Source: Microcoleus sp. FACHB-61 (GTDB lineage: Bacteria; Cyanobacteriota; Cyanobacteriia; Cyanobacteriales; Microcoleaceae). From it: DNA of 64,000 nucleotides. A program made the translations under genes and the position numbers. Location of the stretch: assembly GCA_014695295.1 (NCBI GenBank), contig JACJNY010000057.1, positions 1 to 64,000 of the forward strand. The letters are read 5' to 3'. This document shows positions 40,010 through 49,636 of the stretch, piece after piece (position 1 is the stretch's first letter; every line of letters begins with the position of its first letter). The notes beneath the pieces are model-generated. The model was not told where the DNA came from. It saw only the letters and a list, made by a program, of their open reading frames with translations, and did no database searches.

Positions 40010-40399
40010 ATGGAATACCTCTACTACATCGCCAATACTAGCCTTACTCTCAGAGTCGTGGATTACCTGCGCACGGCTCATCATCTTCCTTTGCAATTTA
40101 TCACTGTTATTCACCAAATAGACGGCTGGGTGGTGAAGGTAAAAATGAGCCAATATTTAACTCCAGAAATGCACGGGGATTTTCGGGCTTTTATGAACGA
40201 ACTCGGGATTCCTTACGATCCTGAAATTCGCTTGCAAATGGCACTTTGGAGTTTGGAAACGGGACAGTCGCCGCTGAGCGTGATGCGCCGCTACCAGGTG
40301 GCCGTGGTTTGTCACGGCAGCCCTGACCGTAAGGAAATTGAAGCGTTTCGCCAGCAATTTGTCAAGGGTCTGGGATATTGCCCGGAAACTCTCGCCTAG
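40010..40399 (+). CDS. Conserved-looking cyanobacterial protein of unknown function
   Basis: A 129-residue soluble protein beginning MEYLYYIANTSLTLRVVDYL. It is rich in beta-strand and helix-forming segments without low complexity or signal peptide; LQFITVIHQIDGWVVKVKM and RRYQVAVVCHGSPDRKEIEAFRQQF look like structured core. I do not recognise a family. Composition and codon use are like the neighbours, so it is a real gene. It is divergent from queA. Confidence 0.7.
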   Translation: MEYLYYIANTSLTLRVVDYLRTAHHLPLQFITVIHQIDGWVVKVKMSQYLTPEMHGDFRAFMNELGIPYDPEIRLQMALWSLETGQSPLSVMRRYQVAVVCHGSPDRKEIEAFRQQFVKGLGYCPETLA

Positions 40400-40597
40400 G
40401 CTGCTACGCAGATAAATTAACTCTTATGACAGAGGGGGAGAGGGAGAGAAGGGGACAGGGGGAGAAGATTGAATGCTCTTTTCACGTCCGTTAAAGATCG
40501 AGAAAGAAATGCGCGACAGCCTAGGGAAATTAACAATTAAAAACTACCTAGTGGCATTGCTTTGTGATTTTACCCTCTAATTTTTAATTAGATATTT

Positions 40598-41185
40598 TTA
40601 ATTGCTGAAAGCCGCTCGAATGTATTCTTGCAGGGTAAGGCGGTAGTTTTCTGCAAGGGCGAATTGAGAGTTCGCTGCAGTTAACGGTAATATTTGCTTA
40701 GTGTTTGACCGTGAAGGTTCGCACCTGACTAGGGCGACATCAAAGCGACAAGAATTATGTGCTAAATCTGGACGAGTGCTTAAAAATATTTCGGCTGTTT
40801 GCCAAAGTTTGGCTTGTTTTGTGGTAGTAACAGCCAGCATTCCACCAGCATCCCAATTTCCCCGGCGGCGAGTTTTTACCTCTACAAATGCTAATGTTGG
40901 GGATTGGTGATTGGGAAAAACTCGGTTTTTTTCGCTTTCTTCATCTCTTCCGAGTGCGATGATGTCAATCTCTCCCCAGCGACAGTGCCACTGTCGGTGC
41001 AAGATTTCCCAGCCTTGCTGCTGCAACCACTCGGCGACTAAGTTTTCTCCCAATGTGCCGATATCCCGAGAGTTTGGAGATTGGGGGGAATTGCAGTCAG
41101 CCGTCGCGATCGTCTTTGAGGGCTGGGCGATCGCCCGATCGCGCTTTCTGGTAGAATTCAATTCTGAACTGTCACGGCTGCCCAT
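40598..41185 (-). CDS. YraN-family (UPF0102) putative endonuclease
   Basis: About 195 residues. The core [51 protein letters not shown] and RFDVALV is the YraN signature of a Holliday-junction-resolvase-like PD-(D/E)XK nuclease fold, with Asp and Glu-x-Lys active residues present. The first ~45 residues are poorly conserved. An upstream ATG at 41221 would overlap the divergent gene that starts at 41198 by 24 bases, so I prefer the ATG at 41185; neither has a good SD. Confidence 0.87.
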   Translation of the reverse strand: MGSRDSSELNSTRKRDRAIAQPSKTIATADCNSPQSPNSRDIGTLGENLVAEWLQQQGWEILHRQWHCRWGEIDIIALGRDEESEKNRVFPNHQSPTLAFVEVKTRRRGNWDAGGMLAVTTTKQAKLWQTAEIFLSTRPDLAHNSCRFDVALVRCEPSRSNTKQILPLTAANSQFALAENYRLTLQEYIRAAFSN

Positions 41186-41197
41186 TAGCTTTAACTT

Positions 41198-41719
41198 ATG
41201 AATTCTCGAATTCGCCAACATCGCAAAAATATTTATACTTTCTTGCTGAGTTTTCTTATTTTAGCAGTAATTGCGGCTGGGGCGATCGGCATTAATCCCG
41301 CACCTGCTTTCGCTTTGGATCACGACAAAGAAATCCTAGTCGGCGCTGATTTTACAGGAAAAGTTCTGACTGACGACAGTTTTAATAAAGCTAATCTTCG
41401 CAACAGCAATTTTACCAATGCAGATTTGCGGGGCGTCAGCTTTTTTGGTGCCAATCTGGAAGAGGCAAATTTAGAAGGCGCTAATTTAACGGGTGCTACT
41501 TTAGATTTGGCTCGCATGAGGAAAGTAAATTTAACTAATGCTATCCTTGAGGGTGCTTTCGCTTACAATACCAGGCTGGAAGGAGCTATTATTGACGGTG
41601 CAGATTTTACCGAGACACTGCTGCGAGACGATATGATAGAAAAACTTTGTAAAGTGGCAACAGGTACTAATCCGGTGACGGGTAGAGATACTCGCGAAAC
41701 TCTTTTTTGCGATTATTAA
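41198..41719 (+). CDS. Thylakoid-lumen-type pentapeptide-repeat protein
   Basis: A 173-residue protein with a signal peptide (hydrophobic residues 13-38, ending [12 protein letters not shown]), about fifteen pentapeptides ([30 protein letters not shown]) and a C-terminal two-Cys tail with [29 protein letters not shown]. This tail resembles the plant lumenal pentapeptide proteins TL15/TL17, and the protein is therefore likely lumenal in cyanobacteria (inference). Its start is just upstream of the divergent yraN-like gene. Confidence 0.85.
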   Translation: MNSRIRQHRKNIYTFLLSFLILAVIAAGAIGINPAPAFALDHDKEILVGADFTGKVLTDDSFNKANLRNSNFTNADLRGVSFFGANLEEANLEGANLTGATLDLARMRKVNLTNAILEGAFAYNTRLEGAIIDGADFTETLLRDDMIEKLCKVATGTNPVTGRDTRETLFCDY

Positions 41720-41976
41720 AAGGCTAATGCTCGAAAAAACTTACGCAACAGGCACATCGTTGATCGCGAACACTCTCACCTGATCAGCTTAAGCATAGGT
41801 TGCTCTCAAACTATTTAATTGAACAACTCAAATGTTTAAGTATTACAATGACTTTAACCAGTTCTGAAAGTTGGTGAACTCTTTTAATCTGTGGCGTAGT
41901 TTTTGGCGATCGCATATGCCCGTTACGTAAGCCCTGTATAGTAATTAAGCTCTTGTGTTTAAAGGTCAAGCTGAAT

Positions 41977-42303
41977 ATGCAGACGTTTATCTTCTTCTTA
42001 CTTGCTGCCCTGGGAGAAATCTCTGGCTGCTATGCCTTCTGGGCGTGGTTGAGACTTGGCAAAAGCATATTTTGGATTATCCCAGGTATCTTAGCCCTGA
42101 TGAGCTACGCTTTTGCTCTCGCCAAGGTAGATACCTCAAATGCTGGTAGGGCATACGCTGCCTACGGCGGGTTCTACATTTTCTTATCCCTGTTCTTGTT
42201 GTGGCTAGTTGAAGGTGTTAAGCCGGATAAGTGGGACTTGCTTGGCGTTACATTCTCTCTAGTGGGAACAATCGTGATCTTGTTCAGCCCACATCGCCAA
42301 TAA
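41977..42303 (+). CDS. YnfA-family (UPF0060) small membrane protein
   Basis: A 108-residue protein with four membrane helices, starting [19 protein letters not shown] and carrying [31 protein letters not shown], the YnfA signature. These proteins belong to the drug/metabolite transporter superfamily and have been linked to multidrug efflux in some bacteria. The ATG at 41977 gives exactly the usual family length; an upstream start at 41953 lacks support. Confidence 0.9.
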   Translation: MQTFIFFLLAALGEISGCYAFWAWLRLGKSIFWIIPGILALMSYAFALAKVDTSNAGRAYAAYGGFYIFLSLFLLWLVEGVKPDKWDLLGVTFSLVGTIVILFSPHRQ

Positions 42304-42390
42304 CAGACTGACAAACTAATTAAAGACTTAGGGATAAAAAACCTAAATATACGACTTTAATATTAGACTCACGGCTTTAGTCCTTAACTC

Positions 42391-44418
42391 CTAAAAATTC
42401 CCACTCCAAGGTACAGACGTTAAATCGTAAAAATTAACTTGACGCAGGCGCTCTAATTCCTTGAGCCATTCTTGTTCGGCACAGAATAGTTGATGATATT
42501 CTATAGCCTCTTCGCCACTGCTAGCGGCCTTGGCTTTTTCCCACATATTGAGTGCAATCCGGCGGCGCTTCATGCTGATAATTTGCTCGATACAGGCGAG
42601 GGCTGATCTAATGACGAGAGGTGCGCGATAAACGTTTCTTTCTGAGAACTCATTTAAGTGAAATAAATGCGAGATTTGATTTAGTTGATTGGGATATTCA
42701 ATGAAGCTATCTTGCAATTTTAATATTAACTCTGAAGGTGCTACTTGTAAAGACATTTTGTGCAATATTTCTGAATTCACAATCTGGTGCCACAAAAATC
42801 TGTGGTGAGAAAGGCTAAACTGTACGTCTCTAGCTTCTATTGCTTCTATGACATCTTGGCGGTATTCGGGACAGTGCAAATAAATCTGCAATAATTGCGC
42901 TTCTGCTTCTTCTAAAAGACTGCGGGCTACAGCAGATAAGCTTGATTTTGAGCTTTTGTTTTCGCCACTTGCACGCTGCTTTTTATATTGTTTGTTCGGC
43001 TTCAGCTTGTTTCTAATTAACAGCGGCATTGTCAAAGATTCGTCTTGACTCTGCCGCTTAGCCCAATCGCTTACTACTTGATTGAGCAAGTTTTCAGCGA
43101 GCATCTTTGTGAGCCGAAAATCTCCTTTACTGAGAATTTCTGCGCACTTTTGCAGGTAATGTGCTAACTGATTGTCGTCAGTGATGTTCGTTAATAAATT
43201 AATTATTTTTTTTGTCACTTGCTGGGAACTATCGGCTTGCTTCAAATCTTGATTGACGAGCATTTGTTGCAGTTGCCAGTCGAGCCACAACGGAGCATTT
43301 TCGAGCAATTCTCGATATTGTTCTGGGGAGTATGTTTTGAGGTATTCGTCGGCATCTTTGCCGTCGGGAATATTGAGCACCCGCAGTTGCACTTCTCCTT
43401 GATAAGCGAGTTTTTCTATTTCTCCAATAGCGCGTTCTGCTGCTTGAGTTCCTGCTTTGTCGGCGTCGAAGTTGAGGATAATTTGTTTGGAGTCAGTGTA
43501 GCGCAATAACTGCCGCACTTGGTTTAAACTTAAGGCTGTGCCGAGGGAAGCGACGGCGTTGGAGATGCCGGCGGCGTGAAGTGCGATCGCATCAAAGTAC
43601 CCCTCTACAACCACTGCGCGATCGGCTTTGCTAATCGCTGTTTTCGCTGTATCTAAGGCGAATAAAGTCTTGCCTTTATCGAACAGTTCTGTTTCGGGAG
43701 AATTGAGGTATTTCGGCTGTTCGTCGCCGAGAGCTCTGCCGCCGAAACCGATGACTCTGCCTTGGGTATCGCGAATGGGAATCATAATGCGATTGCGGAA
43801 GCGATCGTAATAGCCGCTGCCTCCTGATTTGCGTGGTACAATTAATCCAGCTTGTTCTACTAATTGCGCCGGATAGTTTTTCTGTTCTACCAAATAAGTG
43901 TAAAGTGCTTCCCAACCTTGGGGTGCATAACCTAATTGAAATTGTTGGATAGTTTCTTCGCTGAGCTTGCGCTCCGATTTGAGATATGCTAGGGGTTCTT
44001 CTCCTTGGGTTTGCCGCAAAGCGTGTTCGTAAAACTTGGCTGTTAGTGCTGAGATTTCATACAGTTGTTCCCGCAGAGAAATTTGGCGCTGCAATTCTTG
44101 TCGGTGTTCCGGTTCGACAGTTTTGACGGGGACTTGATAATTTTTAGCTAATTCTAATACTACTTCGCTGAAAGGGCGTTTCTCCAATTCCATGAGAAAC
44201 TTAAAAGCATTGCCGCCTGCACCGCAGCCGAAACAATAGTACATTTGTTTGGCTGGGCTGACTGTAAAGCTGGGAGATTTTTCGTCGTGAAAGGGACACA
44301 AACCTACGAATTCTTTGCCGCGTTTTCGCAACACGACGCGACCGGAAATAACGTCTACTATGTCGGCTCTTTGTTTGACTTCTTCGATTGTTTCTGGATG
44401 CAGCCGGGGAACTTGCAT
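42391..44418 (-). CDS. dnaG: DNA primase
   Basis: Makes RNA primers at the replication fork. The 675-residue protein has the zinc-binding CPFHDEKSPSF...YYCFGCGAGGN at the N-terminus, the RNA polymerase domain with ERAIGEIEKL, and a TOPRIM core VVEGYFDAIALHAAGISNAV and LNFDADKAGTQAAER. The C-terminal part is the helicase-binding region. Upstream lies a GAAGGAA array starting about 33 bases before its start codon. Confidence 0.96.
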   Translation of the reverse strand: MQVPRLHPETIEEVKQRADIVDVISGRVVLRKRGKEFVGLCPFHDEKSPSFTVSPAKQMYYCFGCGAGGNAFKFLMELEKRPFSEVVLELAKNYQVPVKTVEPEHRQELQRQISLREQLYEISALTAKFYEHALRQTQGEEPLAYLKSERKLSEETIQQFQLGYAPQGWEALYTYLVEQKNYPAQLVEQAGLIVPRKSGGSGYYDRFRNRIMIPIRDTQGRVIGFGGRALGDEQPKYLNSPETELFDKGKTLFALDTAKTAISKADRAVVVEGYFDAIALHAAGISNAVASLGTALSLNQVRQLLRYTDSKQIILNFDADKAGTQAAERAIGEIEKLAYQGEVQLRVLNIPDGKDADEYLKTYSPEQYRELLENAPLWLDWQLQQMLVNQDLKQADSSQQVTKKIINLLTNITDDNQLAHYLQKCAEILSKGDFRLTKMLAENLLNQVVSDWAKRQSQDESLTMPLLIRNKLKPNKQYKKQRASGENKSSKSSLSAVARSLLEEAEAQLLQIYLHCPEYRQDVIEAIEARDVQFSLSHHRFLWHQIVNSEILHKMSLQVAPSELILKLQDSFIEYPNQLNQISHLFHLNEFSERNVYRAPLVIRSALACIEQIISMKRRRIALNMWEKAKAASSGEEAIEYHQLFCAEQEWLKELERLRQVNFYDLTSVPWSGNF

Positions 44419-44450
44419 AGGGCTATTTTAGGCAAATTGAAAGTATAGCG

Positions 44451-44600
44451 GAAGGAAGAAGGAAGAAGGAAGAAGGAAGAAGGAAGAAGGAAGAAGGAAG
44501 AATGCCCTTCAGCTTGGCGATCTGGTAAACAGAAGGAAGAAGGAAGAAGGAAGAATGCCTTTCAGTTTGGCGCTCGGGTAAACAGAAGGAAGAAGGAAAA
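44451..44600. repeat. GAAGGAA arrays interleaved with a 50-bp direct repeat
   Basis: Tandem GAAGGAA heptamers at 44451-44502, 44532-44553 and 44585-44598 are separated by two copies of the unit AATGCC(C/T)TTCAG(C/T)TTGGCG..., ending GGTAAACAG. The array lies upstream of dnaG. Confidence 0.85.
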
Positions 44601-44852
44601 AAAGCAAGGGTTTTAGCAATTGAGAAAGTGTTAATCTTCTTAGCGATTGCTATATGTTTATTTTGAGCGATCGCACTTTAGTAAAGCCTCCTGACTGACT
44701 TTGAGGACTTGCGCACAAAAACTCAAGCTTTCCGGGTTTTTATACCAGGGCTGATGGCTGTTACCGTGTTTTTTCGTAAAAAACCCGGTTTTTCCGTAAG
44801 GCATAACTTTATTGTAAGATATTTACACTAACTCTAAGGAGCATCGAAAATA
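44601..44852. other. Spacer with AAACCCGGTTT inverted repeat
   Basis: No gene is supported. It holds a decayed inverted AAAACCCGG/CCGGGTTTTT element (44729-44792) of the same family as 19114-19174. The SDR gene has AAGGAG 11 bases before its ATG. Confidence 0.5.
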
Positions 44853-45794
44853 ATGCGAATTTTAATGATGGGCGGTACTCGGTTTATCGGGGTTTATCTT
44901 ACTAAGATTTTAGCAGCACAAGGGCATGAAGTTGTGTTGTTTAACCGGGGCAACAAGCCTGTACCGGTTCCGGGCGTGAAACAGATTCAGGGCGATCGCA
45001 CAAATGTCGAACAACTAAAAGAAAAGTTATCGACGGTCGAGTTTGACGCTGTTTTTGACAACAACGGTCGCGAACTCAGCGATACACAGCCTTTAGCTGA
45101 AATATTTAAAGGGCGGGTGCAGCACTTTGTTTACATGAGCTCTGCGGGGGTTTATTTGAAGTCGGATCAAATGCCTCATATTGAAGGGGACGCTACTGAT
45201 CCTAAAAGTCGGCATTTAGGTAAATGCGAAACCGAAACTTACTTGGCTACATCGGGTTTGCCTTGGACTTCGATTCGCCCGACTTACATTTACGGCCCCC
45301 AAAATTATAACGATGTGGAGGCTTGGTTTTTCGATCGCATTGCGCGCGATCGACCAATTCCGATTCCCGGTAACGGAATGCACTTCACGCAGTTAGGGCA
45401 CTGTCACGATTTGGCTAAAGCAATGGCGGCGGTTTTGGGCAACGAAAGGGCGATCGGGCAAATTTACAACGTTTCGGGCGATCGATTTGTTACCTTTGAC
45501 GGTTTAGCCCGCGCCTGCATTCAAGCAGCAGGCAAATCCCCTGATGCTATTAAGATTGTCCACTACGATCCGAAACAATTTGACTTCGGCAAAAAGAAAG
45601 CTTTTCCGATGAGATTGCAGCACTTTTTCGCTTCAGTTAATAAAGCTATCACCGAGCTTAACTGGCAGCCGGAATTTGACTTAGTTTCTGGATTGAAAGA
45701 TTCTTTTCAGAATGATTATGTAGTTTCGGGCCGGGACAAAGCTGAGATAGATTTTTCAGTCGATGATGAAATTTTGAAATCGGTTCAAAGTTAA
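44853..45794 (+). CDS. NAD(P)-fold SDR protein related to CSP41
   Basis: A 313-residue extended-SDR protein with the GGTRFIG nucleotide-binding loop at residues 7-13. The usual catalytic Tyr-x-x-x-Lys is absent: the equivalent position reads HLGKCETE (His121, Lys124). This is the pattern of the plant CSP41 chloroplast RNA-binding/endonuclease family, which is derived from a cyanobacterial SDR, so an RNA-related role is a fair inference. WTSIRPTYIYGPQNYND is the C-terminal substrate-loop region of that family. It stands alone, with an SD AAGGAG at a good distance. Confidence 0.82.
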   Translation: MRILMMGGTRFIGVYLTKILAAQGHEVVLFNRGNKPVPVPGVKQIQGDRTNVEQLKEKLSTVEFDAVFDNNGRELSDTQPLAEIFKGRVQHFVYMSSAGVYLKSDQMPHIEGDATDPKSRHLGKCETETYLATSGLPWTSIRPTYIYGPQNYNDVEAWFFDRIARDRPIPIPGNGMHFTQLGHCHDLAKAMAAVLGNERAIGQIYNVSGDRFVTFDGLARACIQAAGKSPDAIKIVHYDPKQFDFGKKKAFPMRLQHFFASVNKAITELNWQPEFDLVSGLKDSFQNDYVVSGRDKAEIDFSVDDEILKSVQS

Positions 45795-45845
45795 GTTAGA
45801 GTGGGAGCATCCCAACGCCAGCAAAAATCTAGAACCCCACCCTAA

Positions 45846-45868
45846 CCCTCCCCTTAGTAAGGGGAGGG
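45846..45868. repeat. C/G palindrome in spacer
   Basis: CCCTCCCCTTAGTAAGGGGAGGG is a perfect 23-bp palindrome around one base, the same C-rich TTAGTAA-centred family seen inside the hydrolase and kinase genes. Confidence 0.85.
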
Positions 45869-45950
45869 AACAAGAAAGAAAGCAAACAGACTGTCACAGT
45901 AAAGTTCGCACTGGGTACGTTACATCGGAGCCAAAAATAGCTACTTAGAG

Positions 45951-46172
45951 GTGATAGCAAAACTCAATAACGGCACGTCTGTAATTATTGAAATCAAAGT
46001 TCTCAACCGACAGACATTGGACAAGTTAGCTTTGTACAATACAACAACTGATGGAACTAAATTAATGATTGAAGAATTGCACAAGGGATTCCAACCTGTA
46101 ATTTATTTTATTGAAATGCGGACTCTCCAGTTGTCGCTCGACCAATTAAAAAATTTATATAAGCCATGTTAG
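45951..46172 (+). pseudogene. Small unrecognised ORF, possible remnant
   Basis: A 73-codon frame starting at GTG 45951 and ending KNLYKPC. The composition is protein-like but it is unassigned. A 22-codon frame (46166-46231) starts by overlapping its end in another frame and reads MLEFSKAEDLTGWLEANSPK, which resembles the C-terminal tail of cyanobacterial DUF4351/Rpn-type nuclease proteins. The pair therefore looks like a frameshifted or decayed gene rather than two independent genes. Confidence 0.35.
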
Positions 46173-46250
46173 AGTTTTCAAAGGCGGAAGATTTGACAGG
46201 TTGGTTGGAAGCTAATTCTCCAAAAGACTAGGAAATATTAGGTGAATTTC

Positions 46251-48392
46251 ATGCTTGGAATAACACTCGGCAATCGCTACAGCATTATCCGTCACTTGGG
46301 AGGCGGCGGATTTGCTCAAACTTATTTAGCTGAAGATAAGCAGCTACCAGGCAATCACCTCTGCGTCGTCAAGCAGCTTAAACCTCAAGCAACAGATCCC
46401 GAAACTCTACAGGTAGCAAGACGTTTATTCGATACCGAAGCACAAGTTTTGTACAAGTTGGGAAATCACGATCGCATTCCCCGACTTTTTGCTTTTTTTG
46501 AAGAGAATCAAGAGTTTTATTTAGTCCAAGAATTTATAGAAGGCCACGATTTAAGTCAAGAAATTATACCCCCCCAAACCCCCCCTTACCAAGGGGGGGC
46601 TGGGGCGGGTTCCCCTTACCAAGGGGGAACTGCGGGAGTCATGCAGGAAGATGCAGTCATTTGTATATTGCAGGAACTTCTCGAAATTTTAGACTTTGTA
46701 CACCAGCAAAATGTGATTCACCGCGATGTCAATCCCCGCAATATTCTCCGCAGAGATATAGACGGAAAATTAGTTTTAATTGACTTCGGCGCAGTCAAAG
46801 AAATTACTACTAAAATTACCAATCCTCAGCCCAAGAATAGCTTGAGTGTCAGCATCGGTACTCCTGGTTATATGCCCAGCGAACAAGCTCACGGCAACCC
46901 CAAACTCAGCAGCGATATCTATGCCGTCGGTGCGATCGCAATTCAGTTCCTCACTGGCATAAATCCTCACCAAATGCCAAAAAACCCGGATACAGAGGAA
47001 ATTATTTGGCAGGACAAAACATCAGCCAGTCCTGAATTTGCGAAGATTTTAGATAAGATGGTAAAGTACGATTTTCGGCAACGTTATTCTAGTGCCGGCG
47101 AAACGCTGCAAGCTATTAAAGAATTGAAAAATTCTTTCAGCGGTACAGTTCCTGTATTGCCTCCGCTTGCTGCTGCGAAGGGGCCGCTCAAGTCCCGAAA
47201 AAAACTGTATTTAAAAATATTGTCGATCGCCAGTTTAATTGGCATCAGTATTATAGCATCAATTTATGGCGTAAATAGTTTTAATTCGGCCAATGCAACT
47301 GACCTCTACAACCGAGGCAATACTCTTTACAATTTAAGCCGATTTGAAGAAGCTCTGGCCGCTTACGAGCGAGCAATAACTCTCAGGCCGGACTACGCGG
47401 AAGTTTGGCAGGAGAAAGCTAAAACTTTGTACGAATTGAAAAAATACCAAGAATCGCAGTCAGCTTATGATAAAGCAATAGAATTAAAGCCGGAATACTT
47501 GGAAGCTTGGACGGGACGCGGTTATGCTTTGGAGAAGTTGCAACAGTCTCAAGAGGCGATCGCATCTTTTGATAACGCTTTGAAAATCCAGCCCGAGTAT
47601 GCCGCAGCGTGGGAAGGCAGAGGCGATACTCTGTTAGATTCGCAGCGGTACGAAGAGGCGATCGCCTCCTACGAAAAAGCGGTACAATTTCAGCCTAATT
47701 TGTACCGTGCCTGGTACAATCGGGGACTAGCTTACCAAAAATTAAAACAGTACGATCGAGCCGTAGAATCTTATCAAAAAGCAGTTGAAATCAAATTCGA
47801 TAATTATGAAGCTTGGTACAATTTAGGCAATGTATTCCTAGAAGTTAACAAAAATCAAGAAGCTTTTGAAGCCTACGAAAAAGCCGTGCGGTTTCAACCA
47901 AATTTTTATCAAGGGTGGTACAGTAAAGGCATCGCTTTGCTGAAAATGCGGAGGCATGAAGAAGCGGTAGAAGCTTACGAAAAAGCTGTTAAATTAAAAC
48001 CGGATTATTATCAAGCGTGGTATAATTTAGGCTGGTCTTACCACGAATTGCGCAGGTACGAACAAGCAATTGAGTGTTACAGCAGAGCCTTAGATTTAAA
48101 CCCGAAAGAACATCAAGCGTGGTACAACAGAGGAAATGCTCAGTACAATTTAAAGCGGTACGAAGATGCGCTAGTCTCTTACAATGAAGCCGTCTATGTC
48201 AAGCCTGACTACTCGGAAGCCTGGTACAGCCGCGGCAATGCACTGGTGGCGGTAAAAAGATACGAAGATGCGATCGCCTCCTATGACAAAGCAATTCGCT
48301 ACAAACCGGATTACGGAGCGGCAATGGAAGCAAAAAAGCGGGCAGAAAGTCAGCTAGGAAGCAGCCCGCTAGAGTCCGAACAACAACAATAA
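46251..48392 (+). CDS. Membrane Ser/Thr protein kinase with TPR repeats
   Basis: A 713-residue Hanks kinase. The kinase domain has GGGGFAQTY, Lys41, HRDVNPRN (157-164) and DFG (178-180). The catalytic-loop Lys is replaced by Asn, as in several cyanobacterial kinases; whether it is active is uncertain. A C-rich repeat is inserted in frame at residues about 106-130 (see repeat entry). A membrane helix (about 319-343) separates the cytosolic kinase from about ten 34-residue TPR units (349-700) such as AWYNRGLAYQKLKQYDRAVESYQKAVE, which would then lie on the other side of the membrane. I take the ATG at 46251 with AGGTGA five bases upstream. Confidence 0.92.
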   Translation: MLGITLGNRYSIIRHLGGGGFAQTYLAEDKQLPGNHLCVVKQLKPQATDPETLQVARRLFDTEAQVLYKLGNHDRIPRLFAFFEENQEFYLVQEFIEGHDLSQEIIPPQTPPYQGGAGAGSPYQGGTAGVMQEDAVICILQELLEILDFVHQQNVIHRDVNPRNILRRDIDGKLVLIDFGAVKEITTKITNPQPKNSLSVSIGTPGYMPSEQAHGNPKLSSDIYAVGAIAIQFLTGINPHQMPKNPDTEEIIWQDKTSASPEFAKILDKMVKYDFRQRYSSAGETLQAIKELKNSFSGTVPVLPPLAAAKGPLKSRKKLYLKILSIASLIGISIIASIYGVNSFNSANATDLYNRGNTLYNLSRFEEALAAYERAITLRPDYAEVWQEKAKTLYELKKYQESQSAYDKAIELKPEYLEAWTGRGYALEKLQQSQEAIASFDNALKIQPEYAAAWEGRGDTLLDSQRYEEAIASYEKAVQFQPNLYRAWYNRGLAYQKLKQYDRAVESYQKAVEIKFDNYEAWYNLGNVFLEVNKNQEAFEAYEKAVRFQPNFYQGWYSKGIALLKMRRHEEAVEAYEKAVKLKPDYYQAWYNLGWSYHELRRYEQAIECYSRALDLNPKEHQAWYNRGNAQYNLKRYEDALVSYNEAVYVKPDYSEAWYSRGNALVAVKRYEDAIASYDKAIRYKPDYGAAMEAKKRAESQLGSSPLESEQQQ
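46566..46640. repeat. C/G-tract repeat inside the kinase gene
   Basis: CCCCCCCAAACCCCCCCTTA followed by CCAAGGGGGGGCTGGGG is a hairpin-forming unit, with a second CCTTACCAAGGGG hairpin right after. It is read in frame as about 25 Pro/Gly-rich residues (PPQTPPYQGGAGAGSPYQGG) in the kinase N-lobe to C-lobe loop. Confidence 0.85.
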
Positions 48393-48575
48393 TTGTTATT
48401 AATCCGCGTGGGCGGACTTTGTTTGTGTAAGCTGTTGGGCATCTTGCGTTGTATTTTTCGGGCGGGCGAGACGCCCACCCCACAATAATTTCATCAAAGT
48501 TGACTGTAAAATTTAGATGCGCCTCAGCTTAGTAGCGATTTCAAGATCAGAATGATCGTGAGGGTAGGTTATCTT

Positions 48576-49313
48576 TTACCGAACAGCGGGAGCAATTACG
48601 GTAACTCGGCGGCTGTCTACTAACATTGGCCAAAAACCTCGATCGCTCAATGCTTTTACGGCATCAGTAGCGGCGTTTTGATCCGTTGTATAAGCGACGA
48701 ATAAAAAGGGACGCTGACCGTAGGAAGCTAAGCCTACTTGCGTGCCTAATGCTTGCCTGACTTGGGCGGCTAATTCCGGTTGGTTGAAGTAATCTACTAA
48801 CACTGCATAACCAGGGCCTAGGGGTCGGGGATTGAAGGCAAGATTGCCCGTTGGAGAATTGGTAATTGGTTCAGAACCTGGTGCTGGCTGAGGGTTGTAG
48901 ACTGGCAAATTTTGGGGTAGTGCCGCTGCGGGCGATCGTACTACGTAAGCTTGCAATCCGACAACATCTTCGATGTATTTAACCCAATCGCTGGCGATTT
49001 GCGAGTCGCGAAAGCCGCCAACTCGCGTCACCGTGTCGTTGATGTACCGACAAACTGTGTTGTCAGTATTTCCGGGGAAAGAGCGTTTTGCTCTTTCTTG
49101 CTGTTCGGGTGTTCTGGTGACAATTAACAGTAGATATTCATCGGACTGGGGCGGTTGGCAACTCGACTGAGCTTTAACAGAACCCGATAAAAATGTCAAG
49201 GCAAAAAGGGCGATCGAAGTAGCAGAAAATAGGGGTAGAGACAAAATAAATTTGTACAATTGACTCCTAATTCCCGTTAGTTGTTTGATCGGATTTTGGG
49301 CAAGTTTATTCAT
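48576..49313 (-). CDS. Exported protein of unknown function, coupled to ycf54
   Basis: A 245-residue protein with a signal peptide (residues 1-48, ending LSGSVKAQSS). The mature part contains SDEYLLLIVTRTPEQQERA, then a Pro-rich linker and a C-terminal SPOR-like strand-helix fold (GYAVLVDYFNQPELAAQVRQALG...PFLFVAYTTDQNAATDAVKAL). Its start overlaps the ycf54 stop as ATGA (49310-49313), so translation is probably coupled. No enzymatic motif is visible. Confidence 0.75.
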   Translation of the reverse strand: MNKLAQNPIKQLTGIRSQLYKFILSLPLFSATSIALFALTFLSGSVKAQSSCQPPQSDEYLLLIVTRTPEQQERAKRSFPGNTDNTVCRYINDTVTRVGGFRDSQIASDWVKYIEDVVGLQAYVVRSPAAALPQNLPVYNPQPAPGSEPITNSPTGNLAFNPRPLGPGYAVLVDYFNQPELAAQVRQALGTQVGLASYGQRPFLFVAYTTDQNAATDAVKALSDRGFWPMLVDSRRVTVIAPAVR

Positions 49314-49636
49314 GCTGTCTGTAGGGAGGCGAGGGCATCGGGAATAGTTGGTGATGGTGCTTGAAATTCACCTGTCAGTACATATTCTAATCGCAGTTTC
49401 AACCAAGTGATGAAGACAGGATCGATGGAAATAATGGCGGCAGATGGCTGAGGGCATTTTGCTTTAACTTCTGCCATTGCCGGTGCTTCTAGGAAAGCCG
49501 GCTGTTTGACCAACCAGAAGTCTATTTCTTTTTCTTGTTCTTTGTAATTGCGAGTTCTTTCTTTAAACACTTCATCTAGGGCTTCTTCTTCTAGCAAAAA
49601 GCGTTGGCTGGCTAAAACGTAGTAGTAGGTTTGCAT
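49310..49636 (-). CDS. ycf54: Ycf54, accessory subunit of the Mg-protoporphyrin ester cyclase
   Basis: A 108-residue protein that starts TYYYVLASQRFLLEEEALDE, continues EIDFWLVKQPAFLEAPAM and PAAIISIDPVFITWLKLRLEYVLTGEF, which matches Ycf54 (DUF2488) along its whole length. In Synechocystis Ycf54 binds the cyclase AcsF and is needed for normal protochlorophyllide formation. The start is ATG at 49636. The exported protein downstream overlaps its stop by four bases; acsF itself is about 12 kb away at 36229. Confidence 0.93.
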   Translation of the reverse strand: MQTYYYVLASQRFLLEEEALDEVFKERTRNYKEQEKEIDFWLVKQPAFLEAPAMAEVKAKCPQPSAAIISIDPVFITWLKLRLEYVLTGEFQAPSPTIPDALASLQTA

